Origin: Bradyrhizobium sp. 199
GTDB taxonomy: Bacteria > Pseudomonadota > Alphaproteobacteria > Rhizobiales > Xanthobacteraceae
DNA length: 64,000 nt
Assembly (NCBI RefSeq): GCF_023073355.1
Contig: NZ_JADPJI010000005.1
Location: 868,001 to 932,000 of the forward strand
Direction: 5' to 3'
Shown: positions 26,682-36,775 of the stretch, piece by piece
How the letters are laid out: every line of letters begins with the position of its first letter
Position numbering within the stretch: the stretch's first letter is position 1
The notes under the pieces: model-generated
What the model was told of the DNA's origin: nothing
The model's database searches: none
The model's input: the letters and a program-made list of their open reading frames with translations, nothing else
Position numbers and translations under genes: made by a program

Positions 26682-27095
26682 ATGAACGTCGATACATCGC
26701 CATCAATGACGGAACAGCATGCTTCAGTAAATCGGATTTCGTGCCGTAGTATTGCGGACATCATGCCTTGAAGCCCTGCAGTTTATGTCACCGTCAATGT
26801 TCTCCGCTCATCGCTTGGCGGAAGGCAAGGTCGATGACATGCAGGCGCGTGCAGGCGGGACAGGCGTAGGACGCAAAGCTTCGTCCCTCCTGTCTCAGCT
26901 GCTTCTCAAGATGCGTCTGTACGTTCATGCCCGTCTAAGGGCATCGAAAAACGATCAACTCGGCCATCACCGCAGAATGGCAGTGTGGGCCGATTTCATC
27001 TTGATCTGGATCAATTTTGGAGTCCCTCCAGCCCGGCGACAGCCGCAAGGAATGATCTTGCAAAAAGCGAAGGGGTCCGAGGGCCCCTTCAGACG
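26682..27095. other. 414-base gap with one terminator
   Basis: No convincing gene: a 119-codon plus-strand frame (26752-27111) has no ribosome binding site or family-like content. At 27070-27089 AAGGGG/CCCCTT pairs across seven bases; the minus-strand readout is followed by CGCTTTTTGC, a terminator for the exported protein gene at 27096. Confidence 0.6.
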
Positions 27096-27377
27096 TCACC
27101 AGCGGCGATAGCGTGGGCCATAGCCGTAATAGCGGGGACCGAAATAGCGCGGCGCATAATACCGCGGGGCGTAATATGGCCGCGGACCGTAATAGTTCGG
27201 ACGCCACCAGCAGCGTCCCCAGGCATCGCAGACCATGCGGACTTGCTCGACGCCGGAGACCTGCGGCGTCGCAGGTGCGGGCGCGATGGGCATGGCGGAT
27301 GCCGCCGGTGATGCCGCCAAGCCACCCAACGTGGCGGCGAACATTGCTGCGGCGACGAGGCCGATCTTGAGAGTCAT
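27096..27377 (-). CDS. Small exported Tyr/Arg-rich protein
   Basis: 93 residues. Signal peptide MTLKIGLVAAAMFAATLGG with cleavage near ASA, then a short Cys-containing block (MVCDAWGRCWWRPNYY) and a tail of YxPRYY-type repeats. Typical Bradyrhizobium small secreted design with aromatic/arginine repeats; function unknown. GAGGAAG lies seven bases before the ATG. Confidence 0.75.
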   Translation of the reverse strand: MTLKIGLVAAAMFAATLGGLAASPAASAMPIAPAPATPQVSGVEQVRMVCDAWGRCWWRPNYYGPRPYYAPRYYAPRYFGPRYYGYGPRYRRW

Positions 27378-27674
27378 GAGTCTTCCTCTGCTTACAAGAT
27401 GCAGGATATCGAGGCTGTTCTGATCAAATTGTGGCGGAATCGAAATGTAATGCTGATGAACACATCGTCAGCAAATCCGCTCGGCTCGCCGGCTTCGGCT
27501 GCATGGCCGATGCCGTGCCCAGACCTTGACCCTGCGCAATTCGCAAGTCTGCCTCGGCCTTTGGTGTTGCTGGCGTGGCAGAGGCGCGGTGCTTGCGTCC
27601 CGGCAAGGTGAACGGGATGCTGGTCATTGCCAATCTGTCGATCTCGCCGGGAGACCTTCTTCGTCATCTTGTGA
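27378..27674. other. Gap with nothing recognised
   Basis: Frames here are short or lack initiation signals. I see no promoter motif that I would defend. It leads into a possible gene remnant at 27675. Confidence 0.5.
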
Positions 27675-27749
27675 ACGCGCCGGTCCGACAGCGAGGTGCC
27701 GGTCTACGAGATCGAGAAGCAATTGCTGCAATGGGGCGCCGCCAAATAA
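27675..27749 (+). pseudogene. Possible 3' remnant of a degraded gene
   Basis: A 24-codon open stretch just after an in-frame TGA reads like a protein C-terminus (SDSEVPVYEIEKQLLQWGAAK then TAA). No start or ribosome binding site is available. The upstream frame continues in protein-like sequence before the stop. Could equally be chance; family not recognised. Confidence 0.25.
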
Positions 27750-27750
27750 G

Positions 27751-27766
27751 GGCCTCCGCAGAGGCC
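27751..27766 (-). terminator. Short terminator hairpin
   Basis: GGCCTC-CGCA-GAGGCC. The minus-strand readout is followed by CTTATTTG, 12 bases past the stop at 27779. Confidence 0.55.
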
Positions 27767-27778
27767 GCGCAGCGTCCC

Positions 27779-28039
27779 TCAGTAGCAGGGGTGCCGGCGG
27801 CGGTCCTGGCCGACATAGCCGGCCGCGCTCTGGTAGCAGTGGTTGGTCGACGGGCCGTCGTAGAAGGCGAAGGTGCCGGGGGTGACGCCCGGACCGTAAT
27901 TGTGGACGTAGCTGATCGGGTAGGGCAGCGGGTTGACGTAACGGTGGTGCCGGTGGTGTCCCCGAGCCTCCGCGAGGCCAGGGGCTAGGATTGCGGCCGA
28001 CAAGGCAGCAATTGCGGCTACAAGCTTCAACTTGCTCAT
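27779..28039 (-). CDS. Small exported protein, His-rich start
   Basis: 86 residues. Signal peptide MSKLKLVAAIAALSAAILAP, cleavage near AEA, then RGHHRHHRYVNPLPYP and a C-terminal part with two cysteines (NHCYQ, HPCY) that may form a disulfide. GGAGA six bases before the ATG fixes the start at 28039. Function unknown. Confidence 0.75.
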   Translation of the reverse strand: MSKLKLVAAIAALSAAILAPGLAEARGHHRHHRYVNPLPYPISYVHNYGPGVTPGTFAFYDGPSTNHCYQSAAGYVGQDRRRHPCY

Positions 28040-28330
28040 CTTGATTCTCCGGAACCCGCGCGAATAGGTCGGCCATCTATAGCCATTTCGGGCCTCCGGG
28101 GCACCCGTCCGGCGCCCGGAAATCCGGGATGATCCCGCAGATTCCCCGGTGGGTGTGACAGAATTGCCCGAAACGCCGTCCGGCCTGCCCATTTTTGGCC
28201 TTTTCAGGGTGCTTAACGAATTCCCCACACAAGTATGACCAAAGACTATTCGATTAAGAATCCCGTCGCCGGCCTTTTGGGGGTCCTTCGAGGCCGGTGC
28301 ATTCCTGAAGGCTTTCGCCGTCACCTCGCC

Positions 28331-28777
28331 ATGCGCATCACGCTTTTGAGCCTGCTGTTGCTCTGCCTCGCCGCCGCTACGCCGGCGCGGGCCGACCTGC
28401 ATATTACCCGCGACCACGGCGGCTATGTCGAAGAATACAAGGCCAAGTACAAGCGGGTGCGCGAGAAGGGCGAGCGCGTCATCATCGACGGCATCTGTAA
28501 TTCGGCCTGCACGCTGGTGCTCGGTATCGTGCCGATGAACAAGATCTGCGTGACGCCGCGCGCCAGCCTTGGCTTCCACCAGGCCTATTACGACAAGGCC
28601 TTCACTTTCGGCATCAAGGTCACCAGCTCCGAGGGGACGTCTGACCTGATGGCCTACTACCCCAACACGGTGAAGGACTGGATTCGGCGCAATGGCGGGC
28701 TCACCACCGACATGAAAAAAATCAAGAACGGCATCGAGCTCTGGAAGATCGTCGACCCCTGTCCGGAAGAGTGGTGA
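28331..28777 (+). CDS. Exported ClpP/crotonase-like small protein
   Basis: 148 residues from the chosen ATG. Signal peptide MRITLLSLLLLCLAAATPA, then a core with GGYVEEY, VIIDGICNSACTLVLG and ASLGFHQAYYD. The order (ICNSACT, then ASxGFHQA) resembles ClpP-like periplasmic proteins in which the Ser of NSACT and the His of GFHQA take the catalytic positions. Ends DWIRRNGGLT...VDPCPEEW. Another in-frame ATG at 28235 would bury the signal peptide, so it is rejected. Confidence 0.7.
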   Translation: MRITLLSLLLLCLAAATPARADLHITRDHGGYVEEYKAKYKRVREKGERVIIDGICNSACTLVLGIVPMNKICVTPRASLGFHQAYYDKAFTFGIKVTSSEGTSDLMAYYPNTVKDWIRRNGGLTTDMKKIKNGIELWKIVDPCPEEW

Positions 28778-28875
28778 GCGGCTGGGCTGAGCCGCCGTCT
28801 CGCCTCGCAGCGCAGCATCATCAAGACGAAATTCGCATTGCCGCATGAGCCCCCGCTGGGGCAATGAGGGCGGCA

Positions 28876-29748
28876 ATGGACCGCAATCAAGAAGCCCTGA
28901 CCGCCCGCGCCGCGCCGATCCTGTTCGTCCTGCTCTGGAGCACCGGATTCATCGGCACTAAATATGTCGTCGACAACGCCGATCCCTTGACCTATCTCGC
29001 CATCCGCATGGCGATCGTGGTCGGCCTGATGGCGATGATCGCTGGCGTCGCGCGGCCGAAATGGCCGGATCGTATCGGTATTGCGCACAGCGCGGTCGCC
29101 GGCATTCTCGTCCACGGCTTCTATCTCGGCGGCACCGCGATCGCGATCGCGCATTCGATCCCGGCCGGGCTCTCCGCCCTCATTCCGGGCCTTCAGCCGA
29201 TCCTGACCTCGACCATCGCCAATCGCTGGCTCGGCGAGCGGGTGACGCCGGTGCAATGGGCCGGGCTCGTGCTCGGCCTCGGCGGCGTGGTGCTGATCCT
29301 GCACAACCGCCCCATGACGGGTGAAGCCGGGCTTGGCTGGCTCGCCTCGGTGGTCTCCCTGATCAGCATCACCCTCGGCACGCTCTATCAGCGCCGCTAC
29401 TGCAACCAGATCGACTGGCGCGCCGGCAATCTCGTGCAATATGTCGCTGTTACCATCTTCTTCGCGATCGGGGCCTTCCTGTTCGAAGACCGCGTGGTGC
29501 ACTGGACGCGGGAGTTCGTGCTCGCGCTGGCCTGGCTTGCCGTGGCCCTTTCGATCGGATCGATCGGGCTATTGTACTGGCTGATCCGCCACGCCGCGGC
29601 GACCTCGGTCGCGAGCCTGTTCTATCTGGTACCCGCCGTGACCGCGCTGATGGCTTATTTGCTGTTCGGCGAAAAGCTCGATGCGCTGGCGATTGCCGGC
29701 ATGGCGATGTGCGCGGCCGCGGTGTTCGTCGTCAACCGGCGCTCCTAG
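28876..29748 (+). CDS. EamA/DMT-family inner-membrane exporter
   Basis: 290 residues, ten helices, two EamA repeats (LLWSTGFIGTKYVVDNADP near 19-37, ending GMAMCAAAVFVVNRRS). Efflux of small metabolites is the expected role; substrate unknown. The ATG at 28876 has GAGGGCGG just upstream; an earlier ATG at 28864 adds four residues. Confidence 0.88.
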   Translation: MDRNQEALTARAAPILFVLLWSTGFIGTKYVVDNADPLTYLAIRMAIVVGLMAMIAGVARPKWPDRIGIAHSAVAGILVHGFYLGGTAIAIAHSIPAGLSALIPGLQPILTSTIANRWLGERVTPVQWAGLVLGLGGVVLILHNRPMTGEAGLGWLASVVSLISITLGTLYQRRYCNQIDWRAGNLVQYVAVTIFFAIGAFLFEDRVVHWTREFVLALAWLAVALSIGSIGLLYWLIRHAAATSVASLFYLVPAVTALMAYLLFGEKLDALAIAGMAMCAAAVFVVNRRS

Positions 29749-29846
29749 GCTGGTACCCCCGGCCGGCAAAATACATCCCTGACGTGCGTGGCACGCTCGT
29801 GTTAGGCTGAGCGCATTTCAGTTTCACATTCCCCACGGTGATTTCC

Positions 29847-30590
29847 ATGAAGAAGGCGAGGCGCGCGTTGCTCGGCAGGTCATTGAAGCCGGTCCGGATT
29901 GCCTGCATCAACTACGCCGAGGAGATCATAAGCGACCGGATGATGGCGCGGCTCACGGCCGCGCTTCAGAAATGCTACGACGAGCACTTCCTGCCCGTGT
30001 GGGGCTACCCCGTCGATCTCGACGTCACCCGCAAGCCGAAGCCGACGGACTGGCAGCTCGTCTATTTCGGCGATGCCACCCACAAGAACTTCCTCGGACG
30101 GCACGAGTTGACCCATCGGGGACAGCCGATCTCGAAGGTCTTCGTCAAGGCGCTGGGTGACGAGCCCGTCAGCGTGGCGGCGTCGCACGAGCTGTTCGAG
30201 ATGGTGCTCGATCCCATGGCCAATCTGTGGGCCGACAAGACCCGCCACACCCAATATGCCTACGAGGTCTGCGACGCCGTGGAGGAGGAATCTTTTCTCG
30301 TCAACGGTTTTCCGATGTCGAACTTCGTCTATCCGTCCTGGTTCGAGCCTTTCGGGCATCCCCGCGGCACCAAATTCGACCATATGGGATCGCTGAAGGA
30401 GCCGTTCTCGATGACCGAGGGCGGCTACGTCATCAAGAAGGTCAACGGCAGGCGGGTGATCAAGCAGTTCGGCTCGCCGGAAAAGCGGCGGCGCTTCAAC
30501 GCTGAGGACCGCCGCGGCCATCGCAGCGAATTCCGCGATCCGAAGGGAGAGCATCACCCGGGCCGGCGCGCAGCCAAGCGGCGAGGGTAG
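29847..30590 (+). CDS. Conserved hypothetical, possible HExxE-type metalloprotein
   Basis: 247 residues; not assigned to a family. The notable motif is ASHELFEMVLDP: His114, Glu115, Glu118 and Asp122. The HExxE...D spacing echoes SHExxEAxTDP motifs I recall in proteins related to secreted zinc peptidases, but no second His is present where HExxH would need it. The C-terminal 40 residues are basic. There is no signal peptide, so it is cytoplasmic. Start may alternatively be GTG 29838. A perfect 13-bp hairpin follows. Confidence 0.6.
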   Translation: MKKARRALLGRSLKPVRIACINYAEEIISDRMMARLTAALQKCYDEHFLPVWGYPVDLDVTRKPKPTDWQLVYFGDATHKNFLGRHELTHRGQPISKVFVKALGDEPVSVAASHELFEMVLDPMANLWADKTRHTQYAYEVCDAVEEESFLVNGFPMSNFVYPSWFEPFGHPRGTKFDHMGSLKEPFSMTEGGYVIKKVNGRRVIKQFGSPEKRRRFNAEDRRGHRSEFRDPKGEHHPGRRAAKRRG

Positions 30591-30599
30591 GGCGCCGCT

Positions 30600-30627
30600 G
30601 TCTCCGGGTGCGTCCGCACCCGGAGAC
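30600..30627. terminator. Hairpin between convergent genes
   Basis: GTCTCCGGGTGCG (30600-30612) and CGCACCCGGAGAC (30615-30627) are perfectly complementary. Lies between the convergent stops at 30590 and 30641. No T tract, so possibly factor-assisted. Confidence 0.6.
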
Positions 30628-30640
30628 GCATCCGTTGCGA

Positions 30641-30958
30641 TCAGCGCTTCGCCTTCTTGGCCTTCTTCTTTGACCTGGTGGCTTTCTTGGCAGCTTTCTT
30701 GGCGGCCTTCTTCGCAGACTTCTTCGTGGCCTTTTTCGCGGCTTTCTTCGAAGACGTCTTCGCCGCTTTCTTGGTGGTCTTCTTGGCGGCCTTTTTGGCT
30801 TTCTTCTTGGCAGCTTTCTTCGGCGTTATTTTCTTCGCGACCTTCTTGGCAGCTCTCTTCACCTGCTTGACGGCGGTGACTGCGGCGTCCTTGGTCGCTT
30901 CCACCGCATTGGTGATGCTGTCCATCGCTTGCTCGGTGATAGGCTTCTCGTCGTCCAT
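30641..30958 (-). CDS. Histone H1-like Lys/Ala-rich DNA-binding protein
   Basis: 105 residues. Short acidic head (MDDEKPITEQAMDSITNAVE), then about 70 residues built almost solely from KKAAKKxxKKA repeats with few Ser/Thr/Arg. This is the pattern of bacterial histone H1-like proteins (AlgP/Hc1/BpH1 kind), which bind DNA nonspecifically and may affect nucleoid compaction. The start at 30958 has GGGGGA five bases upstream; the ATG at 30970 has none. Confidence 0.82.
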   Translation of the reverse strand: MDDEKPITEQAMDSITNAVEATKDAAVTAVKQVKRAAKKVAKKITPKKAAKKKAKKAAKKTTKKAAKTSSKKAAKKATKKSAKKAAKKAAKKATRSKKKAKKAKR

Positions 30959-31269
30959 GTCGTCCCCCATTGTTTGAATGGAGCGATCACGATAGCGGGA
31001 TTCGAAATTGTGTCAAAGCAGCGCTCAACCTTTGCGGATCTTCGCGTAAGCGGCCAGCGCGCGCTCGCGCCCCCCTGGCATGAACTGCGGGGACGAGGGC
31101 GGGATGGTCGGACAGACGAACATCATCACGGGACCCAGATGATGGGCGGCGCGCTTGGGATGGCCAGGGAGGGCCTCGTTTACGATTTGGAAAGCAGGCT
31201 GCGACCGTCGTTAATGCGGCCGTAAGCCGATTGCACGAATATGCAGGAATTACGGGGGTCATTCCACTC
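30959..31269. other. Gap with a possible 34-codon minus-strand gene
   Basis: At 31129-31025 (minus) a GTG/ATG-started frame encodes a short protein-like chain (start GTGATGATG; end MPGGRERALAAYAKIRKG). Only GGG at marginal spacing precedes it. I list it as a candidate, not as a gene. The rest is the leader of the chemoreceptor gene. Confidence 0.3.
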
Positions 31270-33000
31270 ATGTCCAATATCCTAACGGCGAAGTTCCTGC
31301 CGCAGTTCAAGCTCGGCACCAAAGCGGTCCTGTGTGCCGTGCTGCTGATCGCCGTGAACACGGCACTCGTGGTCGGCGCCGGCTACTGGTCGCTGACGTC
31401 CGCCTTCAATGATCGCGCATTGCGCGACATCGAGGTCAGTCTGCGCACGTTGGCGCTGGCCTTTACCGAGAACGTGCCGGCCGCCAAGGTCACGATCCGG
31501 GAAGGCGCGGTCGCGCGCGCCGAGATCCCCAAGATGCCCGACTTCAATGATCACGCCATCGTGGATCGCGCCGTGTCCTATGTCGGCGGCAACGCGACCC
31601 TGTTCGTGTTCGACGATGCGAGCGGGCAGTTCGTGCGACGCTCGACCAACGTGAAGAAGGAAAATGGCGACCGCGCCGTCGGCACCCAGCTTGCCGCCGA
31701 CCATCCGGGGCAGGCGCCGCTGCGCCGGGGCGAGGCCTATAAGGGGCCGGCCACGCTGTTCGGCAAGTCGTTCATGACGGCCTATTTCCCGGTCGCGGAC
31801 GGGGCCGGCAAGGTCGTTGGCATTCTCTATGTCGGCATTCCCATGATCCAGTACGAGAGCATGCTGGCCCACGCCATCGAGAGCATGGCAGCGGCCGCCG
31901 GGCTCGCCGCGCTTCTGGTGCTGGTGCTGACCCTGCTGGTCGTCCGCCGCGTCACCCGGCCGCTCACCTCGGTCACGCGCTCGCTCACCGCGCTTGCCAA
32001 CGGCCAGAGCGACGTCGCGATCGAATGCGAGGATCGCGCCGACGAGATCGGCGAGATCGCCCGCACGGTTGCGGTGTTCAAGAGCAACTCGCTTGAGCGG
32101 GCGCGCATGCGCAGCGAGCAGGCGGCGGCCTCGGCCGCAGCGATCGAGCAGCGCAAATCCGACCTGCGCAACTTCGTCGTGGAATTCCGCGGCAGCGTCG
32201 GCAGCGTCCTCGACAAGGTGCTGACGTCGTCGGGCGAGTTCGAGCGCGCCGCGCGGCAACTCACCGACGTCGCACGCTCCACTGCGGATCTGTCGGCTCA
32301 GTCCGCCGGCGCTTCCGAAAATGCCTCCGAACATGTGCGTTCGGCAGCCTCAGCGTCCAACGAGCTGTCTCAATCGATCTCCGAGATCACCCGGCGCGTG
32401 CAGGAATCGAACGAGATTTCCGCCGAGGCGGTGCAGCAGGCCGAGGCGACCGACCAGCGCATCGCGCAGCTCTCCGAGGCCGGCGCGCGCATCGGGGACG
32501 TGGTCAAGCTGATCACCTCGATCGCCGAGCAGACCAACCTGTTGGCGCTGAACGCCACCATCGAGGCCGCCCGCGCGGGCGATGCCGGGCGCGGCTTCGC
32601 GGTGGTGGCCCAGGAGGTCAAGACGCTCGCCGGCCAGACCGCCAAGGCGACCGACGAGATCTCGAACCAGATCGAGAGCATGCAGCTCGCGACCGAGGAA
32701 TCGGTTGCCGCCATCAAGGCGATCGGCCAGACCATCGAGCGCATCAGCGGCATCGCGGGCTCGATCTCGGCTGCGGTCGAGCAGCAGAAGAGCGCGACCC
32801 ACAACATCGTGGCCAGCGTTCGCGCCGCGGTGTCGGGCACGGCCGATGTCGCCCTCAACGTCCGTCACGTCGCCGAGGGCGCCAGCGAGACCGGCGAGAC
32901 CTCGAGCCGGATGCTCGTCTCCGCGCAGGGGCTGTCGGGCGAGAGCCTGCAGCTGAAGGCTGAGGTCGACAGGTTCCTCGACCGCGTGCACGCGGCGTAA
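31270..33000 (+). CDS. Methyl-accepting chemotaxis protein with Cache domain
   Basis: 576 residues. TM1 near 13-33, a periplasmic single Cache-type sensor (about 34-190, with [13 protein letters not shown] at its end), TM2 near 200-220, HAMP, then the methyl-accepting signalling domain with the conserved tip [20 protein letters not shown]. No CheA-docking pentapeptide is seen at the C-terminus. Directs taxis by controlling CheA. Ligand unknown; this Cache type often binds small organic acids. The ATG at 31270 is preferred to an upstream TTG (31231). Confidence 0.93.
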   Translation: MSNILTAKFLPQFKLGTKAVLCAVLLIAVNTALVVGAGYWSLTSAFNDRALRDIEVSLRTLALAFTENVPAAKVTIREGAVARAEIPKMPDFNDHAIVDRAVSYVGGNATLFVFDDASGQFVRRSTNVKKENGDRAVGTQLAADHPGQAPLRRGEAYKGPATLFGKSFMTAYFPVADGAGKVVGILYVGIPMIQYESMLAHAIESMAAAAGLAALLVLVLTLLVVRRVTRPLTSVTRSLTALANGQSDVAIECEDRADEIGEIARTVAVFKSNSLERARMRSEQAAASAAAIEQRKSDLRNFVVEFRGSVGSVLDKVLTSSGEFERAARQLTDVARSTADLSAQSAGASENASEHVRSAASASNELSQSISEITRRVQESNEISAEAVQQAEATDQRIAQLSEAGARIGDVVKLITSIAEQTNLLALNATIEAARAGDAGRGFAVVAQEVKTLAGQTAKATDEISNQIESMQLATEESVAAIKAIGQTIERISGIAGSISAAVEQQKSATHNIVASVRAAVSGTADVALNVRHVAEGASETGETSSRMLVSAQGLSGESLQLKAEVDRFLDRVHAA

Positions 33001-33005
33001 GTTGT

Positions 33006-33090
33006 CACCGTCATTCCGGGGCGGTGCGAAGCACCGAGCCCGGAATCTCGAGATCCCGGGTCTGGTCCTTCGGACCATCCCGGGATGACA
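33006..33090. repeat. CATTCCGGGGCG-type palindromic repeat
   Basis: Second copy of the family described at 17104. Starts CGTCATTCCGGGGCGGTGCG, contains ATCCCGGGTCTGG/CCATCCCGGGAT pairing and ends GGGATGACA. Lies between the convergent chemoreceptor and peroxiredoxin genes and may help termination. Confidence 0.75.
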
Positions 33091-33095
33091 ATGAG

Positions 33096-33755
<660 letters not shown>

Positions 33756-34135
33756 GGATCTACCTCATCGTATTGAATTTACTTGAGAATTCGTCTGTGT
33801 CGTCGCGGACATTATAGGTCGTTGCCGAGCTGAAGTGAACCGCTTCAAGCAAAATGTGAATTCCTTCTTTGAAGACCCGATGTCCTAGCACTTTTTTGTT
33901 ACAGCGGCGCCTGCGGCGAAACATCTTCACCGGAGCCGCACGGGGCTCGATTGCCCCGATATTGCCTTTTATGACTTTCATCACGCTCGCCCGGCGCTGC
34001 CAGAACCAAAATGGTCCTGATAGCGACCAATTGGCAACCATCTCGAAAAGTCGCGATCGCCGTATCGAATCGTTAACCACCCCTTTACGTCGGCATGAAA
34101 ATGCTGGCCGATCAGAAGAAGTCTGGAAGTGCATT
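33756..34135. other. 380-base gap, nothing recognised
   Basis: Holds the peroxiredoxin leader and the leader of the gene at 34136. No SoxR- or OxyR-like palindrome or EcfG-type site that I can defend. Frames reading into the next gene from 33869 lack initiation signals. Confidence 0.5.
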
Positions 34136-34708
34136 ATGTCTGCCGCTGCGCCTAAGTCTGTTGAGTCGCCGTCCCTGGAACCGTCCTGCCGCGATACCGC
34201 GGCCCATGCGCTGAGCATCGTGCGCGACGGCGTGATCACGGGCGAAGGCCCGACCACCAAGGGACGGGTGCATTTCTCCCGCTCGCTCGATGCCGATGAT
34301 ACCGCCTGGTGCACGCGCATCCTGACCGCAAGCGCCGTCAACGACCAGCCCGTCAGCCGCACCGAGGCTGAAGTGCTTTTCGAGATCAACGAGGCCGCGA
34401 CTGAGCGCACCGATGGCGGCCGCTTCGACGATTTGCTCGCCAAGGCCGTTGCCCACTATGCCGCCAGCGCCTCGGGCCTGAAGGTGCCGCCGCGCAGTGT
34501 TGCGCTGTCGGCCGACACCGACATCGAGACCTGGGCGCCGTCCTATGCCTCCAAGGTCAACAGCGAGATGCTGGAGTGGATCGCCGGCCAGATGCGCGGC
34601 AAGCGCCACAACAACCGTCGCCTGATGGCGATGGTGGCGACCTTCCTGGGCGCCACCGCGCTGCCTCTGGCGGGCCAGCTGCCGAACGTGTTCGACATTG
34701 GGATGTAA
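34136..34708 (+). CDS. Conserved hypothetical with C-terminal membrane segment
   Basis: 190 residues starting MSAAAPKSVESPSLE, with GGAAG eight bases upstream. A soluble alpha/beta part (VLFEINEAATERTDGGRFDDLLAKAV truncated here to FEINEAATERTDGGRFDDLL) with repeated DAD/E-rich turns, then a short hydrophobic C-terminus (MVATFLGATALPLAG). The repeated segment resembles tellurite-resistance TerB-like proteins only loosely. Function unknown. A strong terminator follows. Confidence 0.7.
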   Translation: MSAAAPKSVESPSLEPSCRDTAAHALSIVRDGVITGEGPTTKGRVHFSRSLDADDTAWCTRILTASAVNDQPVSRTEAEVLFEINEAATERTDGGRFDDLLAKAVAHYAASASGLKVPPRSVALSADTDIETWAPSYASKVNSEMLEWIAGQMRGKRHNNRRLMAMVATFLGATALPLAGQLPNVFDIGM

Positions 34709-34755
34709 GAAGTCGGGCACTTTAAGATTTTTGCGCCTCTCACGAGGAGCATTTG

Positions 34756-34785
34756 AACGGCGGGGTTATTTCCCCGCCGTTTTTT
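34756..34785. terminator. Strong intrinsic terminator overlapping the next gene's end
   Basis: AACGGCGGGG-TTATTT-CCCCGCCGTT followed by TTTTG: perfect 10-bp stem plus T tract. The minus-strand gene ending at 34766 has its last codons (KTAGK and stop) inside the hairpin, so one structure serves both convergent transcripts. Confidence 0.85.
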
Positions 34786-36631
34786 GTTTGCCGGCGTCGA
34801 CCGCGAGCCCGAGCGTGCGGCCCGGGAAGCCGGCGGCGTCGAAATAGCGCTGGCTGCCGACGCGCTGGAAGTTCAGCACGGTGGTCAGGCCGCCCTCGGC
34901 AGGCTTGGACTTCTGCGTGCCCGCATAGGCCTTTGGCACGGTGCCGTTGGGCATGGCTTCGGACATCACGCGGCCGACCAGCTCTCCCTTCTGCGTAGTG
35001 GACAGGCCCATGAGCCGGGCCGCCGTCATGCCGACGTCGGCATTGCTGACCGGCAGCTCGTCGACGAAGCCGGCTTTGAAGTCCGGCCCGATTGCGGCCA
35101 TGAAGTTCATGGTGTCGCCGCGGCTGAAGCTGCCATGCATGCCCTGGCCCTGGCGCAGCACCGTGTCGGCGACCTGCACCGAGCAGTTGGTCGGCGCCTC
35201 GCCGCAGTCGCTGGCATAGGAGCGGAAGTTGACGACGATCGACGGTGTCGGCGTTGCCGACTTGCCGCGCAGATTGATGCTCGACAGCGGCAGCGTGCCG
35301 GGGAAGCGGCCGAGCGAGTCCTCGACGAACAGGCCGGAGACGTAGTCCTGCTCGAGCAGCGCCTTGATGGTTTTCGCCGCCAGCTTCTTGTCCTTGTTCG
35401 GGAGATAGACGAGGTCGGAGCCGCCATTGGTGGCGACGACGAGATCGGGCTTGGCGGGATCCTTGCCGAGCACGCCGTTACCGGCCTTGGGATGCTTGTT
35501 GCCCTCAATCTTCGCGTTCTTGTCGTTGGGATCGAACAGCGGCATGTCGAGCGCCTTGGCAAGATCGAGCGCCAAGAAGCCCATCGGCAGGAAATCCTTC
35601 GGCGTGTCGTCATAGCTGATCTTGGCCGAAGGGCTGGTCGTGCTCTCCTTGGAAATGGTGGAGAAGCCGTGGTCGGCCGAGATGATGATGTTGGTCGAGG
35701 CGGCGAGCCCGAGTTCGTCGAGCGCCTTGCGGAGCTGGGCGAGGTTGGTGTCGGCGTTCTTGATACCGGCCATCGAGGTCGGGCCGTTGATGCCGGGCTT
35801 GATCTGGTTGAGGCTGTCGCCGGTGTTGTGCTGGCTGCCATCGGGGTCGCGCGACCAGAACACGAGAACGAAAGGCTTGTTGCGCGCCTTGAACATCGGC
35901 AGCACCACCTTGGTGGCGGCGTCGGCGAAATAGGCCTGCTGCGCGACGTTGGCAGACGTGGTGCCGGGCGTCTTGGCGTCGCCCGCCTTGGAATTGTCGC
36001 CGCGCGGCGGCGTGGCGGTGGGCAGGCCGGCCTTGATCAGCGCGTCCTTCACCTCGTCCGATAGCGCGACACCGTTCTTGCCGCCCGTGGCATCGTCGAA
36101 CACGATCGAGTGCAGGCCGGGCTTTTCGGGCTTGTCGGTATGGTCGAACTGGTAGGTCGGACCATGCTTGCCCAATGCGGCGGTGCTGTATCCCTTGTCA
36201 CGCGCCAGCTTCAAGAGGGTGTCCTCGTTGAGGTAGTTGCCGTTAAAATGCTCGTCGATGTCGCCGAGCACGGCGTCGTTCTCGATGAAGGGGACCACGG
36301 TGTTGCCGGCGGGGACCGAGGTGTAATTGGTCCAGATCGTGTTGGAGAACACGCCGGTATCGCCGAGATAATGGCCCGTCGACATCGCCGAGCCGTTGGC
36401 CATGGTGAAGGTCGGGAACAGCGAGTGCGAATTCTTGAAATTGACGCCCTTGTCGCGGACCTCGGCCATGGCGGGCGCCGTTTCGGGGGTGACCTTCAGC
36501 GCGCGCAGGCCATCCGGAATGAACAGGATCAGGTTGCGGGGCGTGTTGTTCTGAGCGGAGGCAAGTCCGTTGACAAGTCCGGTGGACAGCACTGTCAGTC
36601 CGGCGGACAGCAACACCAGTGAACGGCGCAT
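34766..36631 (-). CDS. Exported alkaline-phosphatase-superfamily (type I phosphodiesterase) protein
   Basis: 621 residues. Signal peptide MRRSLVLLSAGLTVLSTG. Alkaline phosphatase superfamily core: LILFIPDGLR (metal-binding Asp), FTMANGSAMSTGHY with the Thr/Ser nucleophile region, DPDGSQHNTGD near the middle and IISADHGFS for the second metal. The sequence resembles nucleotide pyrophosphatase/phosphodiesterase and phosphoglycerate-mutase-like secreted enzymes. Periplasmic phosphoester hydrolysis; substrate unknown. GGGAG seven bases before the ATG sets the start at 36631. Confidence 0.88.
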   Translation of the reverse strand: MRRSLVLLSAGLTVLSTGLVNGLASAQNNTPRNLILFIPDGLRALKVTPETAPAMAEVRDKGVNFKNSHSLFPTFTMANGSAMSTGHYLGDTGVFSNTIWTNYTSVPAGNTVVPFIENDAVLGDIDEHFNGNYLNEDTLLKLARDKGYSTAALGKHGPTYQFDHTDKPEKPGLHSIVFDDATGGKNGVALSDEVKDALIKAGLPTATPPRGDNSKAGDAKTPGTTSANVAQQAYFADAATKVVLPMFKARNKPFVLVFWSRDPDGSQHNTGDSLNQIKPGINGPTSMAGIKNADTNLAQLRKALDELGLAASTNIIISADHGFSTISKESTTSPSAKISYDDTPKDFLPMGFLALDLAKALDMPLFDPNDKNAKIEGNKHPKAGNGVLGKDPAKPDLVVATNGGSDLVYLPNKDKKLAAKTIKALLEQDYVSGLFVEDSLGRFPGTLPLSSINLRGKSATPTPSIVVNFRSYASDCGEAPTNCSVQVADTVLRQGQGMHGSFSRGDTMNFMAAIGPDFKAGFVDELPVSNADVGMTAARLMGLSTTQKGELVGRVMSEAMPNGTVPKAYAGTQKSKPAEGGLTTVLNFQRVGSQRYFDAAGFPGRTLGLAVDAGKQKTAGK

Positions 36632-36775
36632 CAGAATCTCCCTGCGGTGAGGCTTGGCCGCCAACCGCGGCCACCGGTTCGTTTAGTTTCGCTGGATGTC
36701 AGTTTTGTTACAAGACCGGAGCGGCATGCAGAGGTGACGGGGAGGGGGCCGGGGCTCCAGGTTTCGTCATTGCTT

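Noticed and set aside
26752..27111. 119-codon frame in the gap after the AraC gene
   Set aside because: No ribosome binding site, no protein-like pattern, and overlaps the terminator of the minus-strand gene.
27779..28876. 365-codon minus-strand frame joining the small exported protein to upstream sequence
   Set aside because: Only the last 86 codons, with a strong ribosome binding site and signal peptide, look real; the rest is antisense to the ClpP-like gene.
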